Assembly (NCBI GenBank): GCA_050084515.1
Contig: CM114273.1
Coordinates: 248,001-312,000 of the forward strand
Origin: Blasia pusilla
Lineage: Eukaryota; Marchantiophyta; Marchantiopsida; Blasiales
Reading direction: 5' to 3'
Length of the DNA stretch: 64,000 nucleotides
Every line of letters starts with the position of its first letter. Position 1 is the stretch's first letter. Made by a program: the position numbers and the translations under genes. Below the pieces are notes generated by a model. The model searched no databases. It was not told where the DNA came from and was given only the letters and a program-made list of their open reading frames with translations. Below, one piece after another: positions 29,349 to 41,401 of the stretch.

Positions 29349-30334
29349 CAACTATTCATGTTGTCCGGTTTTTGCCTTCTGTGGATGGTTACCCTAATCT
29401 CGATGACTTCTGTAATTTCATCGAGGAGAGGTCGGGGAAACGAGAGTTCAGGGATGAAGCGTATGTGTGAGAGAGAGGTTCATTTGCCATGCTTCACAAT
29501 GCTTGCAAGTCGTCCATCCCTGGAGCTTCCCATCTCTCTGAGTCGGTACTAAGGTGCTTTTAGGTGCATAGTGAAACCCCAAGGCGACCCGTCGGGATTG
29601 TTCACGAGTAGAGATAGCACTTCAGCATCTTGACACCTTTTCGGATTCGTTCACACTCGAACCGATATTTTAGGACGTTTCCATTCAGTCGACTCGGTGC
29701 CATCGCATGAGCGAAGAACTAACAGCAAAAAATTTTGAGGCATTTAGTAAAGAGAATGCCGAGTTACGTACATCAGCGAAGTTTACCCCCGTATGCACCC
29801 TCGCGTGTTCGCGAGAGAAAAGACCACAGGATGAAAGACTCCAAGAGAAAGGACGAGAAACATAAAGTGCATAGAGGCCAAGGGGTGTCCTTAATCCAAT
29901 AAAATGCTCGCGCACAGGGAGTTCTCCGTGGACAGGGTCTTAGGGCTTCAGACATCCCCCCTCATTCCCGTTCTCTAACCGCTGAATAGTTGCTCTACTG
30001 CGCACTCCTAGTGCGTCATGCCCATTCCTCAAGAACCTCGCTCACCCATAACCCCTAGCTTCTGTCGGTTTAATATCATGTTCCCTTCGATGTGGGGTTT
30101 CTAAATTGATCGTTCTAAGTTTCTAGATCTCGTGTTTTCGAGTGTCACGAAATTTGGTGTATACACTTTGTCCTATTTTAAGTTCCTGAGGCCGTCGTAG
30201 TGTTCTGATTGTCTCTCGCTTCCAGAGTTTTCTTTTCTCTAGAAGGACTTTTCGGTTCGACTGTCCAAAATTTACAAAAATGATGGTGTTAATCCAATGC
30301 CACCGCTGTCATTGCGCACGCCAGCCTCGACCAT
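29349..30334. other. Intergenic region between convergent STN8 and BRCA2 3' ends
   Basis: Should hold both 3' UTRs. No clear gene or RNA; short open frames only. Confidence 0.5.
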
Positions 30335-33300
30335 TCACCAGTTCGGCCATGTCTGATCGGAGGACGTCCACCATCTGTCATCCGCACAAACATCATCAGT
30401 GCCACACACACACACACACACATCTTCCGCATTTCTTCCACAGATGAGGCTCTCGAATTCAGGAAAGAGGTGACGGGCAGGGAAAGAACGGGGCCGAGCT
30501 GTTACCCAAGGAGATGATGCAGCCCACTTGCTCACGTCGGCGGCAGCTTTCACCAGGTGCCGAAATTCAGAGCCCATGAGTTTGGTAGAGTGAAGGGCTC
30601 TGTCGGAGGGGGCTTCTGCAACCCAAAGGCGATTCGCTCGATCTCTGTTTTTGCACCAAAGATTACGGTAGCCAACCTGAACGATCAAACCGGGAGGCGT
30701 GATGAGCCGAAGAACGGAGGGAATTTCGCGGAGGAGTGCGCCAACACTGAAACAATCTGCGGTGCAGAAAGGAGTGGTTGATAGAAACTGCGTGGGATGC
30801 TTGCTTACCACCGAGCCCACGATGGACGATTCGATGGAGATGAAGGATTTCTCGGGCCAGGAGAATTCCACCGCTAGCACCTGGATTTCGTCCCATGCGT
30901 CGGCGGAGGCGCCCTTCCCGTAAGATCCGTCCGTCATGAATAACCATTGCACCTTCTCTTCTCCGCGACGAGAATCGCGGGAGAATGCATCGCAAACGAG
31001 CAGCACCAACGCGACGGTATCGAATTCCCTGGGCACAGGAATGGAAGTCAGTCATAGTGATGCTCGTCAGAAGAGCTCAACCAAAGCAAATCCCATACGT
31101 CTGCTCCTCTCCATGCTCGATCCCAAAGTGGACTGACCTGGGCAACGACTCCTCCTCCAAATCGCTGATCCTCGTCGACGCGGGGGGAGCATAGGGAAAC
31201 CTGCACCGTCGGCGCCAAGAATGGATCAAACAGACATCAGAGGATACGGAGTGCGAATGGCGACATGGCGTTTGCACCCGCACACACATTGGTTTCGGGG
31301 GCCATAGACGGGAACACACTCGTTCTGATCCTACAATTCACGGTCGAGGTCGATAGACTCACTCGAATCGATTGCGGAAAGTTTCCCGGGACACACGCCG
31401 CCATCTCGTGGAATTGAAGGAGTGGTATGAACCAGGCGCAGAGGGACGCAATCCGCACACGCAATAGACTTCCCCTTCTTGAATCTGCTCTCGCTGCACG
31501 CCAAAAAGGTTGTCAGCTTCGGATGACTCGAGAATGCAGACAGGTTTCACACCACTTCAAGAGCTTCAGTGCAGTACCAGCTCTTCAGTGGCGTGCCAAA
31601 TTGTAACCAAGCCTTCCTTGGCAGATCCGGTATCGCCTTTCCTTCGCAATCCGACCACACGAACTTTGAGCGTTGGAGTGACTTCTCTGGATTCGAGTCC
31701 GGCCTTCTCCAGTGCCTCTCTGATGACGTTCCCCATCGCAGACTGCATTGTGGCCTGTATCCATCCAGAAGGTGGAGCTTCGTGATCAGCTACCGCAACA
31801 ACATGATGCAGGGAAGGAAAACAGCGACAAGGTTCGAATGGCAACAGTTCTCACCTCCCTCCTCGATTGGAATGACGCGAACGCATCCAATTGCGTCCGA
31901 GTCATATCAGCCATGAGCCTGTCGGGGCTAGATGCAGTTTCCAGAGCCGCGAACAGCTGCGTCCCAACATCCGAGGGATTGTAAGTGGCTTCTAGTTTGA
32001 CCATAGCTTCCTCCGCCACTCTGGAACGCCTGAGACAAACAGCCCATCGACCAAAAAGCGTTAGCATCAGTGCGTGTGCGAAATCTGCTGAGCGAAGAAT
32101 TGGAGACCGAGTGCTGATGGTGGAAGGTGTGGAGGGCATTTCTCCCAGACCAAGCGCCAGAAGGTATCTGCATTGTTAACAAAACATACAAGTTCGCTGC
32201 ATTGAAGAACCCTTGCCAAATACTGGCTATGGAGATTCTCTGCTTCGATTCTGGCTGACCACTGATTGGTGTTGCACAGTTCCTATCAAGAAGAGGAGGT
32301 CAGAAAGAGCGAGTAGCGGCAGCAGACGAAGAACATCTACATTCTTATGACGACAAAGTGAACGCCATTTTTATGAAGACGAAGAAATCGCACAAGGAAA
32401 CGCGGCAGATCACATATACGAAGTGGGTTTGTACAACCTCCTCTCTTTTCAGCGACAAGCTAATAAGCACAAAGCCTGTAAACAAAGCCTGGTCAGGAGT
32501 GTCGTAGAGGACATTCTCCAGACGCAGTAAGTGCTTATTGTGCTTCGCATGTGTCTGCAACGACGGCTTCAGAATGCGCAAGACAAAGAGATTCAAACAG
32601 AAGAAGCACGAAAACTCGATTTGTCCGCATTGCCTCACCTCTTCTCATACTCCTGTGCAGCGATCTCTTCTGCAGAGCCCGATCGCAGAACGTAGCCACC
32701 GCCGGGCAACCTGTCGACACCACATACGAACGACAGCTTCAGGGGATCGAAAACAGGAGCGATGGCTATTACTAATCGCAAACACTGCCTACAAAAGAAA
32801 GATCCTCACGAGTTGCAATTATTCAGAAACCCACTTTTCCCTGTGAACAGTTGGGTATACTTTGGTGACTGCAACGTAAGTGTTCGGAACGGTTCCTCCA
32901 TCAGGCTTGATACACTTGAATGCAAGCGGGGCCGGTTTCGCTGCACCTGTAAAACCATGGGAAGAATTCAATTCAGTTGAGGCGAGCGTGCTCGCATGGG
33001 GAAAGCAGTCAGAAAGAGAATGCCGCAAGAGGTGAACTGCACTTACAGAAGCCCAGAGGTTCATCCCATTTGCCTCTACGGGTGCCGTTCAGATTGATCG
33101 TCAGGTACGAACCTTCGAAGGCCTGCAAGATTCGAATCAGATTGGTACTCCAGCAGAGGAGCAGTCTACTTCGTGACGAAAAGCAGTGTTTGCGATCGGA
33201 TCGATTGCCAGGCCGCGAATGAATGAGAGCGAGAGATGCGATAGTTTACCTCCAAAGGCGGCAGCCCATCAGAAGAACCTCCCAGAGTCGCTCCCATCAC

Positions 33301-36300
33301 CTGCGATCAGGGAAGAGAGCGAGAAGCTATGAGCTTAATTAGGTTCTCGAACGGACATCAGATCGGTAATTCGGGTCTTCTTGGGGAGATTGATTCGGAG
33401 AAGTGGGACCTCACCACGATCTTCTGCCCTACTCTCAGCTTCCTTTCCCGCAGCAGTCTGGTGAGCGGCGCATCCACATGTGCATTCAGTCGATACCTGC
33501 AAGAATGTGCAAAAACTCCATGAACTTCCTTCAAAAATCTTCGCATGAATTTGAGAACAGCTCAAATACCTCCCTCAGGGGTCATCCTCGGATTTTGGGC
33601 TACCTCTTACCATCCGTCTGTGACTTCAATGATGGACGCCGGATTGCACTTGGGCACGATTCCATCGCCACTTCCGTCTCCATTCTCTCTAAGGTGCGCA
33701 TTCCGATCCCGCTCGTCTTCAAGCTGGCGCACCGCTGACACACAAAGCACCATCATCTGCTCCGCAGGAGAGTCCCGCTCGCACACTCTGCGCAACGCAG
33801 ATCGTCCTCCACTGAGCTCCCTGTCATATCTGCGGCAGGCGAAACAACGAAGTCGCTGGAATCACATCCTCCCCTCCTTCCAAAGCGGCAGATTGTCGAT
33901 GCTGGATGATGGAAAATCTGGAATGATGTTGTCGACTTCACTGACCTGTACTTGAGTTCGTCGAGGACATTGTTTTTCGTCAGCAGCTTGTACGCGTATT
34001 TGCGCTCCAAGGAGGCGAGTTTCCACACAATCCACTTGAAGTGATTGGCGACCCATCTGCAGGTAGTTCGTCCCTTCCGTGCGAGTCAATATCCTTCACA
34101 CCCGAGAATCAGGAATCATACCCACAGCGCCCAAAAGATACAGGGAATGCTTACTCTTCGGATGCATAGCGCTGTTCGGCTCCGCAGCCCCCGAGGTTCT
34201 CCCACATTTCCAGGGCGCCGACACTGCAGTCTGTGTCTGGGATTTTGTACAGCTCTGCTGAATCTGCGGTCATGGAGAGGATGTCCGAAGCCTGTAGAAA
34301 CGTCGTCGCAACCCTGTCAGGCATCACGTTCCATGGGGGTGCAGAGGATTCGTTTCAAGGAATTTCTAGAGGTAGCGCAATCGAAGCTCACTTCTGTGCA
34401 GTACTGTCCATTGCTACGTTTCAGGAGAAGTGAAATCGGCGGTGCCTTCTCGTACCAGGGGAATTCGGCGACGGGGGCGGTTGAAGAACTCCCGAAGCGT
34501 TTGACGCCCTTCGCCACGCCTAGAGGATCTGTGAAGAAGGTACTGCAACCGGGGAGGCAGCAAGAACTGCTGCCCCAGCGACGACGATCCCTCATCTCTG
34601 CGACCTCCGATTCCTTCCCGTGTTGGCAAATTCGTAGAAGGGCTGAAATACCAACAGTGCGTTGTTTCTTAAGCTGTTTCTGTGCGCTTTCTTCTCCGGG
34701 ATTGAATTTTTCTTTGCACCTCCAATATCCAGAAGCACCCTTCCGTTCTCCTGGAGCGAATTTTCCTTTCCAACTCCCACAACTACGATCACTGTTGTCT
34801 ATTGAACTGTTTTCTGCACGCTCTCTTCTCCTGCACTGAGTTTCTGTCACATCTGAAAGCACTGCTGTTTCTTGAACTGTTTTCTGTGCGCTTCCTTCTC
34901 CTGGACTGAATTTTCTTTCCACTTTCCACATCTAGAAGCACACGACTTGCAAAGTGGAGGACTTCATCATTCAAGAACAGTATCGTGGTCAGAGATAAGA
35001 ATGGCGGACCTGATTATTCTCGGTGCTTTGAATCCCGGCTTCACTGCACGCCCACTCTTCGCGGAGTCTCGGCTCACGGGTTGAGACTGTCGGCCTGTGA
35101 GCGATGGGGTTTTCTCCACGAAGTGTACTGCTGGGGACCTGAAGGACGATGATGGCCGACTGGAATCCAATCCTGGAGCATCTTCGCGTCGAGGCTCTCG
35201 ATCCCCGACACTGCTGGGGATTCGAAAGTATGTCTCAGCTTTGGCCCTGGCAGCGCTTGAAATCGCAAGGGTGCGCCCGGAGTGGCTTGCGAATTCGTAC
35301 CCCAGTTTGGAGGCTCCAGTGGGAATGTGATCGTGCTCGTCGGCCATGGCCAACAAGAACCTGGCCATCCCCACTCCTTTGTCGGAGGGTTTGGGCGGTG
35401 CTTGTTCGCCATCGATCCTCGTCCCCACTTCTTCCGCAGCGGCGAAACCGGACTCGCTGAGTTCCGTGCTGAGATTCAAGGGCGGAGAGCTCGGGGCCTG
35501 ATCACGACGGACTTCGGTGGGACTCCAAAACAGCTCACTTCGTTTCGCCGTGTCTGTTTCGACTGTTGTTCGAGATTCGCCAAAGGATGGCGAGGAATTC
35601 ATGGCATTACCCATCGATTGCGCGGTTGCGAGTTTTGGAGCATCGCCGTTTGTGGGGAGCCCTTCGATATCGGGGCCGAAGAGGGATCGCATCCTCAGAA
35701 GAGCCGCAGAAGAAATTGGGACTGGTTTACCCCTACCTGTCTTAAAAACGGACGAAGGTAATGCCTGGGCCACCATTCCCGCCTCCTTCCCGTCGGCTAG
35801 TTCGATTCGGGAGAATTCTCGATCAAAATTCGGTATTTCTGGGTGCCGATTTACAGTGTCTGCTGCGACAGAAACTTTAGAAGAGGCTACTGTTTCGAGT
35901 GCGTCTGTTGCGTATGGAGGTGCCGCCGTATCCCCTCTTCCGCTCGTGGAAGGACCCAAGTCCTCATCCGCAAACATCGACTGCATTCTTCGTCTTGCAG
36001 CTGCAGAAATCGAAACAGGTTTCCCTCTTCCAGTTTGGAACACGCAAGGTGCTACAAAAGCTTCCCGTCCCGCATCTGCACCTCTCACATCCCGGTCGAG
36101 GAACGATGCGTTGTTCAAACCTTCCGCTGGCAATGGATTGGAGTTCTCTTTCCCATGGTCTGCTGACAAATCCCCGGCTCCCTTCCGAGGAGCCCTGTAA
36201 GAACCTGGAGGCAATGAAGGCGCTGCGTCATCGGCAAAGATCGACATCGCCCTCTGCCGAGCTATGGAAGAGACTTCAAGCACAGCTCCGTTTCCTGTGT

Positions 36301-39183
36301 GGAAAATTCCTGGCGGGACATTCTCGACTCCTGAAATGGGTATAGACTTAGATTGACCTCCACAGATGAGAGGAGGAGGAGATCCAGCGATACCATCGCC
36401 AGAAACCCCCTCTCTCAGCCTGTTATTCCTCGCATTTTCCTCCCTTTCCATTGGCATATCACGCGAAGGCGTCGCAGGTTTCCTCTTGTGGTCAAATTCG
36501 TCGATTGGATGATGATTTGCCGTCACTTTGTCTGCCAGAGGTGCGATTGCTTCAGCTTGAGCTTCGGCAAAACTGAGAGAAAGGCCCCTCCCTGCTCCAT
36601 TGGGTGAAGGCAAAACACCGTGCGTAGATTGCGCGAGCTGTACGTCCTCGCCGACGAATATCGTTTGCATCCGGCGCACAGCTGCAGAAGAAATGGGAAT
36701 TCTTTTCCCACTTCCCGTCTGAAAAATACTGGAGGGGACAGCAATTTCTGCGCAACCGTCGAGGGAATCGCCGTGCTGGTCTGGCGTCGGAAGAATCCCG
36801 AGGCCGGGAGCTTTCCTGGCCATGAAAGCACGACGAACTCCTTGATTCCCCTCACTCCAGGGCCGGGAGTTGGAATGATCTTCGCGCGGCCTTGAGGAGG
36901 TGTCCTTGCGGTGATGCGCAGAATTCGCTGCGTTCTGCAGCTCAGAAGGAGTTGCCTCGTGATCGGACACACAATCGAACCTGTTCTTCGTTTGAGAGAC
37001 GGTCGCTTCATTACGCCCGCGCTTCAACACAGACGCGGAATGGCAGTCGATTGGCGATGTCGTTGCCGCTTCAATGTGAGGAAACGGGTCTGTGCCTGTA
37101 CTCGTCTCGCCTTCTCCAGCTCTCAGACATTGATTGCTCATTTTCATCTCCCTCGGCTGGCGCGTAAGAGAGAGTTTTCCATGACCAGTCCGCCGATGCT
37201 CCGTCGCTGGCGATCCATTGAAGTTTCTTCCACCGAGGTGCGCATCTGCTTTTGGTGGCGGGATCCGAGAGGAGGAAGCCCGAGGATCACATGTCTGGTG
37301 ATCCAGAAGCTGATGCAGGGGCCTTTTACGAGCGATTTCGAACCGACTAGCTGTGGACTCTTCCGCTGACTGACGAGAACTCTCCTCACCATCGCCAGCT
37401 CTCACGACCTCCGTCGCGGTCAGTACATGAGCGCGCTGTTGCTGTTGGGGGCGATCACTCCCTTGCACAAAATCGTGGACATCGTCATGCTTCGGCTTCG
37501 AGGTTGAGTGCTCCCGCACAGACGCCCCAAGGTGGAGAGAAGAAGAATTCGGAGAGGTGATCGAGATGGGATCCCCATCGAAATTGAGTGAAACAGCAGA
37601 GCGTCGCAAGATCTGGAAAGCAGAGCACGGAGGAGCGGTCATGACCTCCTTCTTGAGTCTTCAGACTGCTGATTTCAGAGAAACGGAGAAACCACAATTG
37701 TGGAGTGCAAGCGGGTCCTCTTCCGCAGGCAGCAAAGAGGACTCATTGAGACTAAAATGGGGGAGAGATTGCTTACTCTGCGTTGTTTGCCTGATCGGTG
37801 AGGGGTTTGACAGCTGCTTTGCACTTTCTCGCATGAATCAGGGACCACAATGTCATCGTCCGCAGGAACGATCAACGCATCCAACGCACTCGGAGTGGTT
37901 GGAGAACTCAGGGATTCATTCTCTTCGTGATGCTGCGAACCTGTTCCGAACGACAACAGAATGCACGAACCCAAATGTCGTCTCGAAGCGTTAGAAAGAA
38001 CACTCAAAACCTTCGCTCTTGCAATCAAGACAGCGATACTAGCCCACCGAACACACCATCAATCAGCACGACTCGCAAGACTCTCGCCATATCTGTCGAA
38101 TACACTGACCGACTGTAAAGGCAGATTTCACTACCTGCAAAATGGAAGGAATGATCCATCTCCTCTGCTGCTGGATACACCGATGGCACTGCTCGAAGAG
38201 CACAAATGTTGGGAGCGAATGCCACCTCCGTCTCTTCAGCGCGTCTCATCGTTGGGAGACTCAAAGGACGGAGCCTCTCCAGAGTCCATCTCTTGACGCG
38301 AGAATTCACTTGAGCATCGGAGAGTCTCCTCAATTTCGTGCCTGCTGAGGCTCCGGCAGTAGTAGCCCAACTCCTACGCAATATCCATTTCTGCACCTCC
38401 CTTGTCTCCTCGCGCACTCTCGTCATCCTTCCCCAGAGGATGACTACCTATCAAACTGCTCAGGAACCTCATCAAGGAATCTCAGCTTTGAAGCCCCGGC
38501 CATTCGACGCGCCAATCCACAGCCAAGAAACGCTGATGCAGTCAGACTCGAATGCGAAGAAAAGCTTCCATGGCACAGCAGCAGACAGTCAACAGGTTCC
38601 GTTCGTCTGTCGGGCTTGAATCGTGCGAGAATCCAATTTCACAGGCAACTGCAGCACCCGCCTGCCAGAATCCTGTGACAACAAACCAGAATTGCCCGAC
38701 TTTGAGCTCTCCGCAGCTGCATCTACGCACTGAGGAATGGATCAGATCGGAGCCCCGGGTCGGATGTGTAGACTCACGATTGACCAACGCCATACTCGAG
38801 CGAAATCCTCCTCCCTGCGCGGTTTCCCGCCATCGCCATCGCCATCGCCATCGCCATCTCCACTGACGCTAACAAACCCATCCCGATATCGTCGGCTTCG
38901 TCTGCTCAAAACCTGTCCAGCACGCGGCAAAGATCGCGGCCACCATCTCAGCGATTCCCAACCACTCTCCGCCGCTGTGCGGGAGAGGGCCGCTAGCAGA
39001 AACGCGAGGAGAACCGTGGCTCCAACATCGCGGGCCGCAATCAAAGCTCACACAGAAGTTACAGAACCATACAAAGACTGCCCTCCCATTCATTCACGCA
39101 ACCGATTCTGCAATCCACCACCACCGCCGCAGCAGCAGTAGCAAAGCCTCCGCGTCTGTCCCTGACGACGACGACGACTCCAT
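30335..39183 (-). CDS. BRCA2: BRCA2 homolog: BRC repeats, helical domain and OB folds
   Basis: Homologous-recombination mediator that loads RAD51. Secure exons: 37642-35010 (BRC repeats; 5' border uncertain), 34528-34456, 34291-34155, 34056-33946, 33829-33611, 33496-33415, 33300-33250, 33122-33047, 32946-32835, 32710-32639, 32029-31855, 31754-31578, 31493-31363, 31200-31138, 31028-30809, 30676-30335. All keep phase, giving about 1,557 residues. Tentative 5' exons: 39183-39103 (starts MESSSSSGTDAEALL), 38912-38778, 38729-38594, 38532-38448, 38344-38310, 37940-37777. Landmarks: five BRC-like motifs; LREFFNRP and WVANHFKWIVWKLASLERKY (helical domain); MMVLCVSAV and VTDGWYRLNAHVDAPL (OB1); PLAFKCIKPDGGTVP; RRSRVAEEAMVKLE (tower/OB2 region); LKVRVVGL and GLVTIWHATEEL; EFDTVALVLLV to NRLWVAEAPSDRAL (OB3). 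The layout matches plant BRCA2, though with a longer BRC region. No stop or frameshift appears in the secure exons. Confidence 0.94.
30403..30422. repeat. (CA)10 microsatellite in the last BRCA2 exon
   Basis: A pure CA dinucleotide run. On the minus strand it is read within the C-terminal tail as alternating Val-Cys (VCVCVC), shortly before the stop codon. Length changes would shift the last residues only. Confidence 0.9.
34640..34975. repeat. Minisatellite-like degenerate repeats in a BRCA2 intron
   Basis: Three to four diverged units, such as TGAACTGTTTTCTGTGCGC then TTCTCCTGGACTGAATTTTC (34877-34917), with variants at 34803-34845, 34672-34712 and a half unit near 34750. They lie in the 481-base intron between the BRC exon (ends 35010) and the next exon (starts 34528). 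On the minus strand the units stay open, reading like KKIQSRRRKRTENSSRNSS, but the splice phase across the intron is already satisfied without them. Confidence 0.65.
35225..36736 (-). other. Five BRC-type RAD51-binding motifs within BRCA2
   Basis: Approximate spans on the minus strand: 36736-36644 (SIFQTGSGKRIPISSAAVRR), 36316-36230 (GIFHTGNGAVLEVSSIARQ), 36052-35963 (CVFQTGRGKPVSISAAARRR), 35758-35672 (SVFKTGRGKPVPISSAALLR) and 35299-35225 (EFASHSGRTLAISSAARAK). The first four have the F-x-T-G form and the fifth is degenerate. A half motif (GGQSKSIPISG) lies near 36361-36329. Confidence 0.9.
38829..38858. repeat. Hexanucleotide repeat in the tentative second BRCA2 exon
   Basis: About five units of GCCATC on the plus strand. 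Read on the minus strand in the chosen frame it encodes (Gly-Asp)n; in the next frame it would be (Met-Ala)n and so offers a string of ATG codons. Confidence 0.85.
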
Positions 39184-39299
39184 CTCTGCTTCCGATCGAA
39201 ACCCGAGAACCTCCACGGCCTTGCAATCGCATGCGCGCACTGTGGGAGGGAGCGATGCACAGGGAGTGCTGCGATACTTCAAACCGGAGGAGGGGAGGA

Positions 39300-39669
39300 A
39301 GTGGCGGGCAGTTTGAGGGGAGGGATCCTTTCTCGCCTCTTTCGTTTTAGGAACATATCCACTTTATTATAAAATAAAAAGAGAGAGAAAGTTAATAACT
39401 TCTAAGAAAGAGAAAATGGCAAATACAGACATTCTTAAAAGGAAGGAGGTTCCATATTGACAAAGGACCGTCATTTCCCCCGAAAACTCCTCCATTGTAT
39501 ACTTCCTTCGCAATTAGCTCAGTCTCTAATCCGGATACGGGTACTTACCAATGATTAATGATGTATAATTTTAAATTTGAGTTGATTTATTTAAATTTAA
39601 CAAATATATGAAATTATTTTTTTATTTATTCAAGTGTGTTTCAGGTGTTTAGTTTTTTTTTCCTCATAA
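39300..39669. other. BRCA2 upstream region
   Basis: AT-rich after 39350, no recognised gene. It contains the presumed BRCA2 promoter, but no element can be assigned with confidence. Confidence 0.4.
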
Positions 39670-39837
39670 TTTATATTATTATTGGAGAGTGTCTTTTTGA
39701 CAAGTGACAATTAATCAGCAGAAAAATGTTTCATATGTTAAGGGCCGTAAGAAATATATTTGAATTTGTATGCAACATCATTAGCCACTTCAAACACTTT
39801 TTTATTTTCCAGTGCATTGCATGGGCATCTTCCTAGT
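39670..39837 (+). mobile_element. Helitron-like short copy with intact CTAGT end
   Basis: Begins TTTATATTATTATTGGAGAG (TC changed to TT) and ends with GTGCATTGCATGGGCATC then TTCCTAGT, followed by T; an A precedes it. The interior has AAATGTTTCATATGTTA and GAATTTGTATGCAACATC as in the 24.7-25.2 kb copies. Non-coding. Confidence 0.65.
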
Positions 39838-39973
39838 TTAATTATTAATCAATGATTCTTGTCAACGATAGAAGTGCCTTAGAAAGGCAGGTGTCAACAA
39901 GTAGAAGGAAACGTATTATAGGGAAGGAGGATTTCTCTAATCCCATCATCTTTTAATTATATAAATTTGAAAA

Positions 39974-40090
39974 TCTATATTTTTATGGGAGAGTGCCTTT
40001 TTCATTTGCAAACACCTCTCTGTTTTACATATGGCAATTGGGCAGTGAAAAAAAAATTCACATATTATAGGCTTCAATCCGAAAAGGGGA
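39974..40090 (+). mobile_element. Helitron-like 5'-end fragment
   Basis: TCTATATTTTTATGGGAGAG followed by TGCCTTTTTCATTTGCAAAC and GGCAATTGGGCAGTGAAA matches the family 5' half; the 3' end is missing. It is preceded by the TTTCTCTAATCCCATCATCT motif that also occurs near 10.87 kb. Confidence 0.5.
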
Positions 40091-40954
40091 AAGACAAGAC
40101 TTGGGACATGAATAAAAATAGATGTGCCATATGGAGCTCAAGTATCTCCATTGCTAATGCATATAAACTTCTATGCACAACTTGTCCACAAAATAAAATG
40201 CCCACTACCCAAAGAATAAAAGAGAATATTGAATGTGTAAGTATATTCTATACTTACATGGGTGATGAACATTAAAACCATAAGTAAATTTAATCGTCTA
40301 AATCGAGATTTGGAACCTTAGAAGTTTAAGTAAAAATAAATTAATAGGAATTTTGAATGGGTAAGTACATTCTAAACTTACATGGAGGAGATGTTGAATA
40401 ATAGGGGATGCAAAAATTCTGATGTAGAAAGCAAGAGAAGACGTTTTGAACCTTTGAGCAAGTTCTATTTGTGAACCAAAAGATCCTTTCCTATCTTGAA
40501 TTCCCATTTATAGCTCGAACAGATTTGAACATGTCAATGGAATATGGGAAAATTCTTTATTACAAAAATTTTCAATTTTTTCAGTAGTGTTGGCCCAATT
40601 TTGGCGTAAAGGACTAATTTTCCACTATGATAAGTGATCTCAAAAGTTAGGGCAAGATCCGATACTTTTTAATGGTTATGTACGTATAACATCATTCTAC
40701 TAGAGTACAACAAGTTGTTACTACTACAAGTGCAAAGGAGGTTGTGATCTCTACAACTCACTAAAGTTGTGAATTGTAGAGTGTTGAAGCAAAAATTTGT
40801 TGGAGGAGGATCAATTAAGAAGCTCAAAATTAAAGTAGGTAAAATCCAATTCTTTTAAAAATTTTACTTCCAACAAGTGTGAACAAACTTTAACAAGCTT
40901 CACCCCTCTCTTCTAATTTGCAAGTGGGTTTCAAACAAGGAGCCTCCTCTTAAG

Positions 40955-41100
40955 ATCTATATTAATAAGAGATAACAACTCTTTGATTTGCAAACACATT
41001 TTTTTATTAACACGCCAAATTCTTTGATAACTAAAGTGTCTTTTTAATGATGATTGGTCCCACATGCCACACACTAATTATGAATCATATTGTTAAAAAA
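40955..41100 (+). mobile_element. Possible degenerate Helitron-like fragment
   Basis: TCTATATTAATAAGAGATAA followed by TTTGATTTGCAAACAC resembles the family 5' end, but the rest diverges and no 3' end is visible. Confidence 0.3.
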
Positions 41101-41255
41101 ACTAAAAATCCTACCCTCCCTATCATTGAGTTTTTTTTTCAGTTCAAAAAATCCAAAACGGTTGAGAAGAATGCTTAAAATCAGAAACTAACAAAAAGTT
41201 TTCTGCGTCGTGAACGTGAGCACAAGGAACGTAAATGAAACAACCCCTAAACTAA

Positions 41256-41401
41256 TCTACATTGTTTATTGGAGAGTGCCTTCTGGATCTGCAAACACTT
41301 GTCTACTCAACACTTAGCAAGAAAATGTTTTCCATACTACATGCCACAAGGACAAAAACTTAAATTTGTCTGCAACATGGTTAGTCCTTTCACTCCCTAG
41401 T
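41256..41401 (+). mobile_element. Helitron-like copy, 3' end partly lost
   Basis: TCTACATTGTTTATTGGAGA, TGCCTTCTGGATCTGCAAAC and GAAAATGTTTTCCATACTAC match the family. It ends in CACTCCCTAGT before a T, but the hairpin is missing, so the right border may be chance. Confidence 0.45.

Noticed and set aside
34317-34931. 204-codon minus-strand frame as a BRCA2 exon
   Set aside because: It covers the intron minisatellite and reads the helical-domain exons in the wrong frame. The exon chain 35010 / 34528-34456 / 34291-34155 is in phase without it.
38742-39044. Minus-strand 100-codon frame as an independent gene
   Set aside because: It has no ATG at its proposed start (TTG), and its later part is explained as the tentative second BRCA2 exon.
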